Of a stretch of 64,000 nt of DNA, positions 1 to 10,422 are shown in pieces. The notes under the pieces were generated by a model. That model worked only from the letters and a program-made list of their open reading frames with translations, had not been told where the DNA came from and did not search any database. Numbering within the stretch: the stretch's first letter is position 1; every line of letters begins with the position of its first letter. The position numbers and the translations under genes were made by a program. The DNA lies in assembly GCF_900102905.1 (NCBI RefSeq), contig NZ_FNFV01000006.1:1-64000 (forward strand). The letters are read 5' to 3'. This DNA is from Meinhardsimonia xiamenensis (GTDB lineage: Bacteria; Pseudomonadota; Alphaproteobacteria; Rhodobacterales; Rhodobacteraceae).

Positions 1-333
1 AAGGCGATCCTCACCGACAACGGCCGCGAGTTCTGCGGCAGCGAGAACCACCCCTACGAGCTCTACCTCGACCTCAACGGCATCGAGCACCGGCGCACCA
101 AGGTCCGCAGCCCCAAGACCAACGGCTTCGTGGAACGCTTCAACCGCACCGTGCTCGACGAGTTCTTCCGGGTGAAGATGCGCGAGACCTTCTACGAGAC
201 CGTGGAGGCGCTGCAGGCGGACCTCGATGCCTGGCTCGTCCACTACAACACCGAGCGCCCGCATCTGGGCTACCGGAACCAGGGCAGACGCCCCATCGAG
301 ACCGTCATGTCATTCGTCAGTCAAGAAGGTTAA
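1..333 (+). CDS. IS481-like transposase, C-terminal part
   Basis: The reading frame is open from base 1, so the gene starts outside the window and only the last 110 residues are seen. They carry the end of a DDE integrase core: an ILTDNGREF motif with the second catalytic Asp, and SPKTNGFVERFN with the catalytic Glu. The HYNTERPH motif typical of IS481 and IS3 transposases follows. The enzyme would cut and join the ends of its own element. Whether the full gene is intact cannot be judged. Its stop lies inside the putative terminal repeat, as is common in this family. Confidence 0.85.
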   Translation, partial: KAILTDNGREFCGSENHPYELYLDLNGIEHRRTKVRSPKTNGFVERFNRTVLDEFFRVKMRETFYETVEALQADLDAWLVHYNTERPHLGYRNQGRRPIETVMSFVSQEG

Positions 334-340
334 GTGAACA
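1..340 (+). mobile_element. Right end of an IS481-like insertion sequence
   Basis: Only the 3' part of the element is in the window. It consists of the transposase tail (1-333) and a few bases beyond its stop. Read on the minus strand, the end at about 340 starts TGTTCACTTAACC, which suits the TGT-type terminal inverted repeats of IS481 elements; that boundary is inferred because the other end is not visible. The element stops 6 bp short of the 3' CCA of a tRNA-Ser gene. Confidence 0.6.
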
Positions 341-346
341 GGCAAG

Positions 347-436
347 TGGCGGAGAGACAGGGATTCGAACCCTGGGACCCCTTGCGGGGTCAACGGTTTT
401 CGAGACCGCCCCGTTCGACCACTCCGGCACCTCTCC
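347..436 (-). tRNA. tRNA-Ser (anticodon CGA)
   Basis: Read on the minus strand, this 90-nt sequence folds as a class II tRNA. The acceptor arm GGAGAGG pairs with the 3' strand (one G-U), the anticodon loop CTCGAAA carries CGA, a long variable arm follows, and the T arm holds GGTTCGAATCC. The discriminator is G and CCA is encoded at 349-347. CGA reads the serine codon UCG, and the long variable arm and G73 agree with serine. Confidence 0.95.
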
Positions 437-449
437 GCGGTCGCCACGG

Positions 450-478
450 GAGATAGGACAACTGTGCCGCCCGTGCAA
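450..478 (-). promoter_or_regulatory. Probable promoter of tRNA-Ser
   Basis: On the minus strand TTGCAC (478-473) and TATCTC (455-450) are separated by 17 bases. The -10-like box lies 13 bases before the first base of the tRNA. This spacing suits a housekeeping-sigma promoter. Confidence 0.45.
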
Positions 479-597
479 GCCCCCCGCTGCCCTTCGCCGT
501 TGCCCCTCTCTGGCCCGCGACACATCGCGCCCTTTTGCCGCTTGGAATGGCGCAGCACCCAAGCTACCAATCCGGCAGAAGGGAGGGGGGTACACAG

Positions 598-1479
598 ATG
601 GCCAGGTCGCTTTTTGCCGCCACAGCCGCCCGCCGTGCGCCGGCGCTCGTCGCGCTTCTCGTTGCGCTGGTGGCGCTCGCTCACGTCCCCGCCGGGGCGC
701 AGGAGCGGGATGTGGCCGCGCCCGAGGGCCTTGCAGAACTCCATTCTCTTCTCGGCCTGCCCGAGACGCTCGAGATCATGGCGCTCGAGGGGCTCGACTA
801 TGCGCGCGATCTTGATCGTGAGCTGCTCGGCGGCGAAGGCGGGGCGGGGTGGATGGCGCGTGCCGCAGAGATCTACGACGTGGCACGCATGGACAGGATG
901 ATGCGCCGCACGCTTGCGCGCGAGCTCGCGGGGGCTGATCTTGCGCCGATGCTCGAGTTCTTCGGCTCCGAGCGCGGCCGGCGCATCATCGAGCTCGAGG
1001 TCGCCGCCCGTCGCGCCTTTCTCGAGCCCGATGTCGAGCAAGCCGCCCGCGAGGCCGCGCGCGCAATGCGCGCCGAGCGTCCCCCGCGGCTAGAGCTTCT
1101 GGAGCGATTCATCGCGGTGAACGATCTCGTCAACGCCAATGTCGCGGGCGCGCTCAATGCCAATTACGCTTTCTATGCCGCGCTGGTGGAGGCCGGAGGG
1201 CTGCCCGAACAGCCCGGCGAGCGGGAGATCCTGGCCGATGTCTGGGCGCAGGAGGGGGCGATCCGCGAAGACACGGCCGAATGGCTGCTCGCCTATCTCG
1301 CCATGGCTTATGGCCCGCTCGACGATGCCGACCTCGAGGCCTACATCGCCTTTTCCGAAACGCCGGCAGGCCGGCGCCTCAACCGCGCCATCTTTGCCGC
1401 CTTCGACGAGCTCTTCGTCGACATCTCGCGCCGGCTCGGGACCGCCGCGGCACTGTTCCTCAGCGGTGAGGAGCTCTGA
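598..1479 (+). CDS. DUF2059 domain protein, secreted
   Basis: Predicted 293-residue protein with a classical signal peptide: basic start, hydrophobic stretch to about residue 31, and likely cleavage after AGA near residue 34. It should therefore be periplasmic. Two segments resemble each other and the DUF2059 signature: one with MLEFFGSERGRR near residue 120 and one with YIAFSETPAGRR near residue 250, suggesting an internal duplication. The start at 598 was chosen because GGGAGGGGG lies about 7 bases upstream; an in-frame ATG at 535 would give a poor leader. DUF2059 has no established function. The gene stands alone between tRNA-Ser and rplU. Confidence 0.8.
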   Translation: MARSLFAATAARRAPALVALLVALVALAHVPAGAQERDVAAPEGLAELHSLLGLPETLEIMALEGLDYARDLDRELLGGEGGAGWMARAAEIYDVARMDRMMRRTLARELAGADLAPMLEFFGSERGRRIIELEVAARRAFLEPDVEQAAREAARAMRAERPPRLELLERFIAVNDLVNANVAGALNANYAFYAALVEAGGLPEQPGEREILADVWAQEGAIREDTAEWLLAYLAMAYGPLDDADLEAYIAFSETPAGRRLNRAIFAAFDELFVDISRRLGTAAALFLSGEEL

Positions 1480-1525
1480 ACGCTGACGGCCCGGCCGGGA
1501 CGGCGCGCGCCCGGGCGGGGAGGGG

Positions 1526-1554
1526 TTGACGGCGCGGGCGTTCTCGCCGATAAG
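1526..1554 (+). promoter_or_regulatory. Promoter-like sequence before rplU
   Basis: TTGACG (1526-1531), 17 bases, then GATAAG (1549-1554) resembles a sigma-70 promoter. Transcription from it would give rplU mRNA a leader of about 140 nt that includes the hairpin at 1566-1585. Confidence 0.45.
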
Positions 1555-1565
1555 CGCGGCTCGCG

Positions 1566-1596
1566 GGCGGAATCCATATTCCGCCGGCCGCTTTTT
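1566..1596 (+). promoter_or_regulatory. Hairpin plus T-run in the rplU leader
   Basis: GGCGGAAT and ATTCCGCC form a perfect 8-bp stem around a 4-base loop (1566-1585). A run of five T follows at 1592-1596, six bases later. The layout resembles a weak intrinsic terminator or attenuator inside the rplU leader. The role is inferred. Confidence 0.35.
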
Positions 1597-1705
1597 CTGG
1601 TTTGCAACGACGCCCCGAAGGGCGCGCTGCCCGAGGCGCCGCAAAGCGCGGCAGAACGCCGGAGAACCCGGGGCCACAGGGCGCGGAAGTGAAAGGATGA
1701 CGCCT

Positions 1706-2359
1706 ATGTATGCGGTCGTGAGGACCGGCGGCAAGCAGTATCGGGTGACGAACGGAGATGTGCTCCGCGTCGAGAAGCTCGCAGCCGAGGCCGGAGAGAA
1801 GGTTCAGTTCAACGAGGTTCTGATGCTCGGCGGCGAGGAGCCGGTCATCGGCACCCCGCTGGTGGAAGGCGCGGCCGTGCTGGCCGAGGTGATCGACCAG
1901 ATCAAGGGCGAGAAGGTCATCCATTTCGTGCGCCGCCGCCGCAAGCATTCCTCCAAGCGCACCAAGGGGCATCGCCAGCAGCTCACGCTGCTGCGGATCA
2001 CCGAGATCCTCGCCGAAGGCGCCGACAAGACCGGCGTGAAGGCCGCGGTGGGCGCGGGCTCGGTTCCGCGCAGCGCAGCGCCCAAGCCGGCGGCGAAGAA
2101 GGCTGCCGCGAAGAAGGCGGCTCCGAAGAAGGCCGAGACGGCGGCCGCGGCGGAGGGCGACGATCTCACCAGGCTCTCGGGCGTCGGCCCGGTGCTGGCG
2201 AAGAAGCTGAAGGAGGCCGGCGTGACCACCTTCGCCCAGATCGCCGCCTGGACGCCGGAGGATGTGGCGGCGATGGACGAGAAGCTTTCGTTCAAGGGCC
2301 GGATCGAGCGCGAAGGCTGGATCGAGCAGGCGAAGAAGCTCGCCAAAGGCAAGGAGTAA
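1706..2359 (+). CDS. rplU: 50S ribosomal protein L21 with C-terminal HhH extension
   Basis: The first ~103 residues are a normal L21: an N-terminal [13 protein letters not shown] motif and the C-terminal [12 protein letters not shown] region that binds 23S rRNA. L21 usually ends there. This protein continues to 217 residues with an Ala/Lys/Pro linker (about 115-145) and a helix-hairpin-helix-like domain ([19 protein letters not shown] near 153, ending [18 protein letters not shown]). I recall similar extensions in Rhodobacterales L21 and in NuoE of the same group. The start at 1706 follows GAAAGG; an in-frame ATG at 1697 would add three residues. rpmA follows 6 bases later. Confidence 0.95.
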   Translation: MYAVVRTGGKQYRVTNGDVLRVEKLAAEAGEKVQFNEVLMLGGEEPVIGTPLVEGAAVLAEVIDQIKGEKVIHFVRRRRKHSSKRTKGHRQQLTLLRITEILAEGADKTGVKAAVGAGSVPRSAAPKPAAKKAAAKKAAPKKAETAAAAEGDDLTRLSGVGPVLAKKLKEAGVTTFAQIAAWTPEDVAAMDEKLSFKGRIEREGWIEQAKKLAKGKE

Positions 2360-2365
2360 GGACCG

Positions 2366-2635
2366 ATGGCACACAAGAAAGCAGGCGGCTCCTCCCGCAA
2401 CGGCCGCGATTCCGCGGGCCGGCGACTGGGCGTGAAGCTCTTTGGCGGGCAGCACGCGATTCCGGGCAACATCATCGTGCGCCAGCGCGGCACCAAGTGG
2501 TGGCCGGGCCAGGGCGTGGGCATTGGCAAGGATCACACCATCTTCGCCATCGCCGAGGGCCGCGTGACCTTCCACAAGGGTCTCAAGGGCCGCACCTATG
2601 TGTCCGTGCTTCCCGACGTGGAGGCCGCCGAGTAG
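2366..2635 (+). CDS. rpmA: 50S ribosomal protein L27
   Basis: Protein of 89 residues, normal length for L27. The start [16 protein letters not shown] is the mobile N-terminal arm that reaches the peptidyl transferase centre, followed by GRRLGVK and the [10 protein letters not shown] motif. GGAGTAAGGA provides a ribosome binding site. It forms the usual rplU-rpmA operon, with an intrinsic terminator at 2661-2702. Confidence 0.98.
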   Translation: MAHKKAGGSSRNGRDSAGRRLGVKLFGGQHAIPGNIIVRQRGTKWWPGQGVGIGKDHTIFAIAEGRVTFHKGLKGRTYVSVLPDVEAAE

Positions 2636-2660
2636 CCGAAACCTCGGGCTGAGAGTTTTC

Positions 2661-2702
2661 AAGGGGGATCGGCGAAAGGCCGGTCCCCCTTCCTCGTTTT
2701 TC
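2661..2702 (+). terminator. Intrinsic terminator after rpmA
   Basis: AAGGGGGA and TCCCCCTT arms, with further GC pairs inside, form a strong hairpin (2661-2691). A T-run follows at 2697-2702, 25 bases past the rpmA stop. Confidence 0.85.
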
Positions 2703-2749
2703 ACCACGCGTGCGGGGCTCGCGCAGCATCCCGGAGGAGGAGTCGGGAA

Positions 2750-3319
2750 ATGACGATCGCACAAAGAAACGTGCCGGCAGGCGGGACGGGCACGCGGGCA
2801 CAGCCCGTCATCCCGGCCGAGAGGTTCGAGCTGCGCCCATTGCGGCCTTCGGACAAGGGGCTTCTGGAGCTCTATGCCGGCGACCGCCGCGTCGCCGAGA
2901 TGACAAGCTCGATCCCCCACCCCCTGCCGCCGGGTGCGGCCGAGGCCTTCATCGCCCGGGCGAATGCGCCGGACCGCAATGAGGACATCTGGGCGATGGA
3001 CGGAAGCCGGGCGGGGCTTTCGGAGCTTCTGGGGGTGATCTCGCTCAAGCGGCTCGACCGCGAGCAGTCCGAGGTTGGCTACTGGGTGGGTCCGGCGTTC
3101 TGGAACACGGGGATTGCGTCCGAGGCGGTGGCGGCGCTGGTCGCGGCAAACCCGCATGGCGCGCGCACGCTCTTTGCCTCGGTGTTTCAGGACAACCCGT
3201 TTTCGGCGCGTGTGCTCACCGCAAACGGCTTCGAATACATCGGTGACGCCGAAAGCTACTCGGTGGCGCGCGCCGCGCGCGTGCCGACCTGGACCTATCT
3301 GCGCGCGATGGAGGGGTAG
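2750..3319 (+). CDS. GNAT family N-acetyltransferase (RimJ/RimL-like)
   Basis: Protein of 189 residues with GNAT architecture. The RFELRPLRPSD start of the fold is near residue 28, the middle strand VGYWVGPAFWNTGIASEAV is near 110, and the C-terminal NPFSARVLTANGFEYIG acetyl-CoA region is near 150. Proteins of this subgroup move an acetyl group from acetyl-CoA to an amine, often a protein N terminus; the substrate here is unknown. The start follows GGAGGAGG. A GNAT gene between rpmA and obgE is a frequent arrangement in this bacterial group. Confidence 0.85.
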   Translation: MTIAQRNVPAGGTGTRAQPVIPAERFELRPLRPSDKGLLELYAGDRRVAEMTSSIPHPLPPGAAEAFIARANAPDRNEDIWAMDGSRAGLSELLGVISLKRLDREQSEVGYWVGPAFWNTGIASEAVAALVAANPHGARTLFASVFQDNPFSARVLTANGFEYIGDAESYSVARAARVPTWTYLRAMEG

Positions 3320-3405
3320 GGCGCCCGGGCCCGCCTCGCCTGCCCATTCTTGCCACCTCCGGCCGGAAACCCCATATGCCGTGCCACGCAGCCCGCGCCG
3401 CTTGA

Positions 3406-5648
<2,243 letters not shown>

Positions 5649-5707
5649 CTTTGCCGCCGCCATGGCCTAGAGAGGCGGCATACGGGCCGAAAAGCACAGG
5701 ACTTGCG

Positions 5708-6973
5708 ATGAAGGACACCGACACCCTTTCCGCCGTCATGGCCGGGATCGGCGCGCGCGCCCGCGCGGCCGCCGCCGAGCTCGCCTTCGCCTCGCCCGAG
5801 GCCAAGCGCGCCGCGCTCGAGGCCGCGGCCCAAGCCGTGCGCGCCCGCGAGGCCGTAATTCTCGAGGCCAACGCCGCCGACATGGCCTTCGGCCGCGACA
5901 AGGGGCTTTCGCCGGCCATGCTCGACCGGCTCGCGCTGACACCGGCGCGGCTCGAGGCCATCGCCGCAAGCCTTGAGGCCATCGCCGCGCAGAAGGATCC
6001 GGTGGGCGAGGTCATCGCCGAGTGGGACCGGCCCTCGGGGCTGCACATCCGCCGCGTGCGCACGCCCCTGGGCGTGATCGGGGTGATCTACGAAAGCCGG
6101 CCCAATGTCACCGCCGATGCCGGTGCCCTGTGCCTGAAATCGGGCAATGCGGTGATCCTGCGCGGCGGCTCGGAGAGTTTCCACTCCTCCACCGCGCTGC
6201 ACGCATGCCTCGTCGACGGGCTGCGCGCGGCGGGTCTGCCCGAGGACGCCATTCAGCTCGTGCCCACCCGCGACCGCGCCGCCGTCTCCGAGATGCTGAA
6301 GATGACCGAGTTCATCGACGTGATCGTGCCGCGGGGCGGCAAGGGGCTCGTGGGGCTCGTCCAGCGCGAGGCGCGGGTGCCGGTCTTCGCCCATCTCGAG
6401 GGCATCGTGCACATCTACATCGATGCCGCCGCCGACCCGGAGAAAACGCTCAGGGTGGTGCTCAACGCCAAGACGCGCCGGCCGGGCATCTGCGGCGCGG
6501 CCGAGTGCCTGCTGATCCACCGCGACGTGGCCGAGGGGCTGGGCCGCGAGGTGATCGAGGCGCTGATTGCTGCGGGGGTGACGGTGCACGCCGACGAGGC
6601 GCTTCAGAGGGTCGAGGGCACCGTGCCCGCCACCGAGGCCGACTGGGGGCGGGAGTATCTCGACATGGAGATCGCCGCGCGCGTGGTCGATGACATCGAC
6701 GCGGCGATCGCGCACATCCGCCGCTACGGCTCCCAGCACACCGACGCGATCATGACCGAGGACGATGCCGCCGCCGCGCGCTTCTTCGAGCGGCTCGATT
6801 CGGCGATCCTGATGCGCAACGCCTCCACCCAGTTCGCCGATGGGGGAGAGTTCGGGATGGGCGCGGAGATCGGCATTGCCACCGGCAAGCTGCACGCCCG
6901 CGGGCCGGTGGGCGCCGAGCAGCTCACCTCCTTCAAGTACATCGTCGAGGGCGATGGCACGGTGCGCCCCTGA
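5708..6973 (+). CDS. proA: Gamma-glutamyl phosphate reductase
   Basis: Protein of 421 residues of the aldehyde dehydrogenase superfamily that reduces gamma-glutamyl phosphate to glutamate semialdehyde with NADPH. Visible motifs are [25 protein letters not shown] and RPGICGAAE, with the catalytic Cys near residue 262. The start MKDTDTL at 5708 is preferred over an in-frame ATG at 5645. It lies 59 bases after proB and ends 12 bases before the convergent chpT stop. Confidence 0.97.
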   Translation: MKDTDTLSAVMAGIGARARAAAAELAFASPEAKRAALEAAAQAVRAREAVILEANAADMAFGRDKGLSPAMLDRLALTPARLEAIAASLEAIAAQKDPVGEVIAEWDRPSGLHIRRVRTPLGVIGVIYESRPNVTADAGALCLKSGNAVILRGGSESFHSSTALHACLVDGLRAAGLPEDAIQLVPTRDRAAVSEMLKMTEFIDVIVPRGGKGLVGLVQREARVPVFAHLEGIVHIYIDAAADPEKTLRVVLNAKTRRPGICGAAECLLIHRDVAEGLGREVIEALIAAGVTVHADEALQRVEGTVPATEADWGREYLDMEIAARVVDDIDAAIAHIRRYGSQHTDAIMTEDDAAAARFFERLDSAILMRNASTQFADGGEFGMGAEIGIATGKLHARGPVGAEQLTSFKYIVEGDGTVRP

Positions 6974-6985
6974 GGGCGGCCTGCA

Positions 6986-7600
6986 TCAGAAGGAGAGCCG
7001 CAGCCAGCCCTCGCCATGGGCCACGGTGATCTCGCGCCTCAGCTGCAGCGCCACGAGCCGGGCGAGCAGAAACTGCACCTGTGCCGGCGACAAGCTGTGC
7101 GGGAGCGAGGTCGGGGGGACATCTGGCCCGAGTTGCGCCCATGTTTCGGGCTCGAACTTCAGCCGGTCGCCGTGCGCCTCGACCACCCAGCCGCCCGCCA
7201 CGGCACGGCGCGCGGCGAGATGGCCGCCCCGCGGCAGCGCCGTGGCTGCACACAGAAGGGCCAGAAGCAGCAGCTTCGCCGTCGGCCGGGGCAGTGCCTC
7301 GCGAAGCTCGAGCGCAACCTCGATCCGGCCCTCGGCGGAAAGCGCCGGGGCGAGTTCCTGCAGCTCGGCGCGCGAGACCGTCTGATCGGCTATGGCCGTA
7401 CCGAAGGCCATGCGGTAGAGACGGATGCGCAGGCTGGCGCTGCGCGCGCTTTCCTCCACAAGCGAAAGCTCCTGGCCTGGGCCTGCGCCGGCCATTTCCA
7501 TCAGCTCGAGACCGTTGGAGATGGCGCCGAGCGGCGATATGAGATCATGGCAGATGCGGCTGCCGAGGAGTTCCGCGAGCCGGGCAAGCCTGTCAGGCAT
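6986..7600 (-). CDS. chpT: Histidine phosphotransferase ChpT
   Basis: Protein of 204 residues. The N-terminal helix carries the phosphorylatable His in RICHDLISPLGAISNGLELM (His18), the ChpT signature. The C-terminal half is a degenerate, histidine-kinase-like fold without ATP-binding motifs. In alphaproteobacteria ChpT passes phosphate from CckA to CtrA and CpdR. A CtrA-type box lies nearby (7868-7882), though on the far side of the next gene. GGAG precedes the start. Confidence 0.9.
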   Translation of the reverse strand: MPDRLARLAELLGSRICHDLISPLGAISNGLELMEMAGAGPGQELSLVEESARSASLRIRLYRMAFGTAIADQTVSRAELQELAPALSAEGRIEVALELREALPRPTAKLLLLALLCAATALPRGGHLAARRAVAGGWVVEAHGDRLKFEPETWAQLGPDVPPTSLPHSLSPAQVQFLLARLVALQLRREITVAHGEGWLRLSF

Positions 7601-7647
7601 GGAAAGGCTCCGTCGGCGGAGAAGGGCAGCGGTCAGGGAATGAAGGC

Positions 7648-7830
7648 ATGGACGACCTCAACGCATTGCTGGAGCCGGGCGATCTGGTGCGCCACCCGCA
7701 GCGCGAGGATTGGGGCCTTGGACAGGTGCAGTCGAACATCGGCGGCAGGATCACCGTGAACTTCGAGCATGCCGGCAAGGTGGTCATCGACAGCCGCCGC
7801 ATCGCGCTCCTCCCCGTTCGCGGCGCCTGA
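7648..7830 (+). CDS. DUF3553 small protein
   Basis: Protein of 60 residues matching the short DUF3553 family: LEPGDLVRHPQREDWGLGQVQS followed by ITVNFEHAGKVVID. This looks like a small beta-barrel similar to the CarD/UvrD-tail type of domain. Function is not established. It is divergent from chpT, 47 bases away. Codon use matches the surrounding genes, so the short frame is probably real. Confidence 0.8.
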   Translation: MDDLNALLEPGDLVRHPQREDWGLGQVQSNIGGRITVNFEHAGKVVIDSRRIALLPVRGA

Positions 7831-7867
7831 GGCACCGCGGCGCACCGCAAGAGTGATCTGCGAATGG

Positions 7868-7882
7868 TTAACACAGCCTTAA
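7868..7882 (+). promoter_or_regulatory. CtrA-type box upstream of olsBA
   Basis: TTAA, seven bases (CACAGCC), TTAA is an exact match to the alphaproteobacterial CtrA consensus TTAA-N7-TTAA. It lies in the only AT-rich patch between the DUF3553 gene and olsB, 116 bases before the olsB start. In such GC-rich DNA an exact match is expected well under once per window. Confidence 0.55.
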
Positions 7883-7997
7883 ATTGAAACAAGCCGCTTC
7901 CGGGGGCGGCGGCGTTTGCATCGCCCCGCGGGCTTGGCTAGATGCCACGGTCCTGGCAAGGTCTGGACGGGACGGCGCGGAGGCCGGCACGACAGTG

Positions 7998-8792
7998 ATG
8001 ACGGTGATGGAACCCGCCTTCGAGCTGCGCCTTGCAGCGTCAGAGGAGGAGACGCGCGCCGCGCAGCGGCTGCGCTATGACGTCTTCGTGCGCGAGCTTG
8101 GCGGCGACGGGCCGCTCGTCGACCATGCGCAGGGCCTCGAGCGCGACCGGTTCGACGCACACGCCGATCATCTCCTGCTTCTGGACCGCAACCGCGCGGC
8201 GCGGGGGCTGTCGCCCGTGGTGGGGGTCTACAGGCTCATGCGCGAAGAGCAGGCCCGCGCCGCTGGCGGCTTCTACAGCGCTTCGGAATATGACCTCGGC
8301 CCGCTCCTCAAGTCGGGCCGGAGGCTTCTCGAGCTTGGCCGCTCCTGCCTTCACCCCGACTACCGCGGTGGGGCGGCGATGATGCATCTGTGGAGTGGTC
8401 TTGCCGACTATGTGCAGCGCCACGGCATCGAGCTGATGTTCGGCGTGGCCTCCTTCCACGGCACCGATGTCGAGGCGCTCGCCGAGCCGCTCTCGCTGCT
8501 GCACGCCCGCCACCTCGCTCCCGAGGAAATCCGCCCGCGCGCGCTGGCGCCGCATTGTCGTCGGATGGACATGATACCGCCCGAAAAGATCGACCGCCGC
8601 CGCGCGATGCTGGCCACTCCGGCGCTCATCAAGGCCTATCTGCGGCTTGGCGGCTTCGTGGGCGAGGGCGCCTTCGTCGATCACGCCTTCAACACCACCG
8701 ACGTGTGCCTCGTGCTCGACACCGCCCGCCTCAACCCCCGCCAGCGGGAAATCTACACTCGCCGGGGCGGGAGCGGAGGCCGCCGCGCATGA
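7998..8792 (+). CDS. olsB: Ornithine-acyl carrier protein N-acyltransferase
   Basis: Protein of about 264 residues related to OlsB, which makes lyso-ornithine lipid from ornithine and 3-hydroxyacyl-ACP. Visible are the early RLRYDVFVREL motif, LELGRSCLHPDYRGG near residue 115, and FGVASFHGTD in the acyltransferase core. The start at 7998 fits the family; an ATG three codons later (8007) is possible, and the longer frame to 7884 has no ribosome site. The stop overlaps the olsA start (ATGA), and the pair encodes the full ornithine lipid pathway. Confidence 0.9.
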   Translation: MTVMEPAFELRLAASEEETRAAQRLRYDVFVRELGGDGPLVDHAQGLERDRFDAHADHLLLLDRNRAARGLSPVVGVYRLMREEQARAAGGFYSASEYDLGPLLKSGRRLLELGRSCLHPDYRGGAAMMHLWSGLADYVQRHGIELMFGVASFHGTDVEALAEPLSLLHARHLAPEEIRPRALAPHCRRMDMIPPEKIDRRRAMLATPALIKAYLRLGGFVGEGAFVDHAFNTTDVCLVLDTARLNPRQREIYTRRGGSGGRRA

Positions 8793-9658
8793 GCGCGACA
8801 TGGCGCGAGGTGCCGCCACCGCCGGTGCCGCCGATCCCGCCGCTCGGCTGGCTGCGGGTGCTCTGGCGCGGCGCGGCGCTCGGCACGGTGACCTTCGGCT
8901 GCCTCGGCATCCTGCTTCTGGTGCGGCTCGTGGAGCGCCCGCTGTTCGGGCTTGACCGGCCCTGGACGCCTTACATCACCCAGTTCGTCTGCCGCTCGGC
9001 CTTCGTCATCCTGCGCCTGCCCCACCGCACCCGCGGCAGGCCGATGCTCGAGCGCGGCGCGGCGGTGGCCAATCACGCAAGCTGGCTCGACATCTTCGCG
9101 CTCAACGCTCCCAAGCGCATCTACTTCGTCTCCAAGGCCGAGGTGGCGCGCTGGCCGGCCATCGGCTGGCTCGCCCGCGCCACCGGCACGCTCTTCATCA
9201 ATCGCGACCGGCGCGAGGCGGCGGCACAGAAGCGGCTCTTCGAGGAGCGGCTGAAGGCCGGGCACCGGCTGATGTTCTTCCCCGAGGGAACCTCCACTGA
9301 CGGTCGGCGCGTTCTTCCCTTCAAATCAACGCTGTTTGCGGCGTTCTTTGAGCATGGTCTGAAGGAAACCATGCACATCCAGCCGGTCACGCTCGTCTAT
9401 CGCGCGCCCGAGGGAGCCGATCCGCGCTTCTACGGCTGGTGGGGAGACATGAATTTCGGCACGCATCTTCTGCAGGTGCTGGCCGCGCCGCGTCAGGGCT
9501 CGGTGGAGGTCATCTATCACCCGCCGCTGCGCGTGGCCGATTTCCCCGACCGCAAGGCGCTGGCGCTGGCCTGCGAGCAGGCGGTGCGGGCCGGGCTCGA
9601 CGAGGCGCTGGCGCGGGAGGCGGGCGCGGTCGCGGAAGCGGACTCAGCCCGCGGCTGA
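8789..9658 (+). CDS. olsA: Lyso-ornithine lipid O-acyltransferase
   Basis: Protein of 289 residues of the PlsC acyltransferase family. One N-terminal membrane segment (about 30-50) is followed by the catalytic HX4D motif NHASWLD (His near 96), FVSKAEVARWPAIGWLAR, FINRDRRE and FFPEGTSTDG (near 165). It should acylate lyso-ornithine lipid from acyl-ACP at the inner membrane. PlsC-type enzymes also act on lysophosphatidate, but the overlap with olsB points to ornithine lipid. Its last 15 bases overlap the convergent ThiE-like gene. Confidence 0.88.
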   Translation: MSATWREVPPPPVPPIPPLGWLRVLWRGAALGTVTFGCLGILLLVRLVERPLFGLDRPWTPYITQFVCRSAFVILRLPHRTRGRPMLERGAAVANHASWLDIFALNAPKRIYFVSKAEVARWPAIGWLARATGTLFINRDRREAAAQKRLFEERLKAGHRLMFFPEGTSTDGRRVLPFKSTLFAAFFEHGLKETMHIQPVTLVYRAPEGADPRFYGWWGDMNFGTHLLQVLAAPRQGSVEVIYHPPLRVADFPDRKALALACEQAVRAGLDEALAREAGAVAEADSARG

Positions 9659-10285
9659 GGCGCGGATCGTCTCGGCGAAGGTGGCAAGCCGGGCGGCCGG
9701 GTTCTCGGCGCTCCAGATCTCGGGGCCGAAGGCGAAGAAGTCGGCGACCGGCGCGAGATCGCGCACCAGCGCCTCGCTCAGCCCGCCCTCGGCCACCACC
9801 GGCAGCTCGATCATCTCCGACCACCATTCGAAGAGCGCGCGCTCGGCGCGCCGCGCCTCGCCAAGCCCGGTCTCGCCCACCGGGCCGAAGGCGATGTAGT
9901 CGGCGCCGGCCTCGCCCGCCGTCATCCCGTCATGGCGCGAGGCGCCGCAGAAGGCGCCGATGATCGCCTCCCGCCCCAGCGCCTTGCGCGCGCGGCGCAC
10001 CGAGCGCGCGCCGTCGGGCAGATGCACCCCGTCGAGCCCGTGGCGCTCCACCAGCATCAGGTGGGTTTCGATCAGCACCGGAATGTCGCGGGCATGAGCG
10101 ATCTCGCGGATGACGTCGGCCGCGCGCCCCAGCCGGTCGGCATCGGCCGACTCCAGCGCCGAGGCGATGCGGATGCAGGCCACGGGTGCTGCGTCGAGCA
10201 CCGGCGCGAGCTGGTCGGGAAAGGTCGCGAAATCGGGCTCGGGCGGGGTGATGAGGTAGATCTGCGGCAGTTCCGGCTCGGCCAT
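9644..10285 (-). CDS. Thiamine phosphate synthase-like protein
   Basis: Protein of 213 residues with the TIM-barrel pattern of ThiE/TenI proteins: IYLITPP at the start, LIETHLMLVERHGLDGVHLPDG in the middle, GAFCGASRHDGMTAGEAGADYIAFGPVG and VVAEGGLS near the end. True ThiE joins the pyrimidine and thiazole halves of thiamine. No thiamine gene is nearby and the usual ThiE motifs are loose, so this may be a paralogue with another substrate. The start at 10285 follows GAGG; an in-frame ATG lies four codons upstream. Confidence 0.75.
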   Translation of the reverse strand: MAEPELPQIYLITPPEPDFATFPDQLAPVLDAAPVACIRIASALESADADRLGRAADVIREIAHARDIPVLIETHLMLVERHGLDGVHLPDGARSVRRARKALGREAIIGAFCGASRHDGMTAGEAGADYIAFGPVGETGLGEARRAERALFEWWSEMIELPVVAEGGLSEALVRDLAPVADFFAFGPEIWSAENPAARLATFAETIRASAAG

Positions 10286-10422
10286 GGCTCGCCTCATGTC
10301 TCGGTGTTGGCGCGCCGCCCTATAGCCTTTGGCGCGGTGCAAGGGAAAGGGGGCGCGACGCGTGCCTTGCCCTTGCCATCGGTCAAGCGTATCACGCCGC
10401 CGCTCCGATAGAATGACAGGCC

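Noticed and set aside
310-1041. Long minus-strand open frame over tRNA-Ser and the DUF2059 gene
   Set aside because: It crosses a tRNA and opposes a gene with signal peptide and family motifs. Long antisense frames are expected in GC-rich DNA.
1460-3157. 565-codon minus-strand frame over rplU, rpmA and the GNAT gene
   Set aside because: It is the antisense shadow of three recognisable genes, with Arg/His/Pro-rich composition and no family motif.
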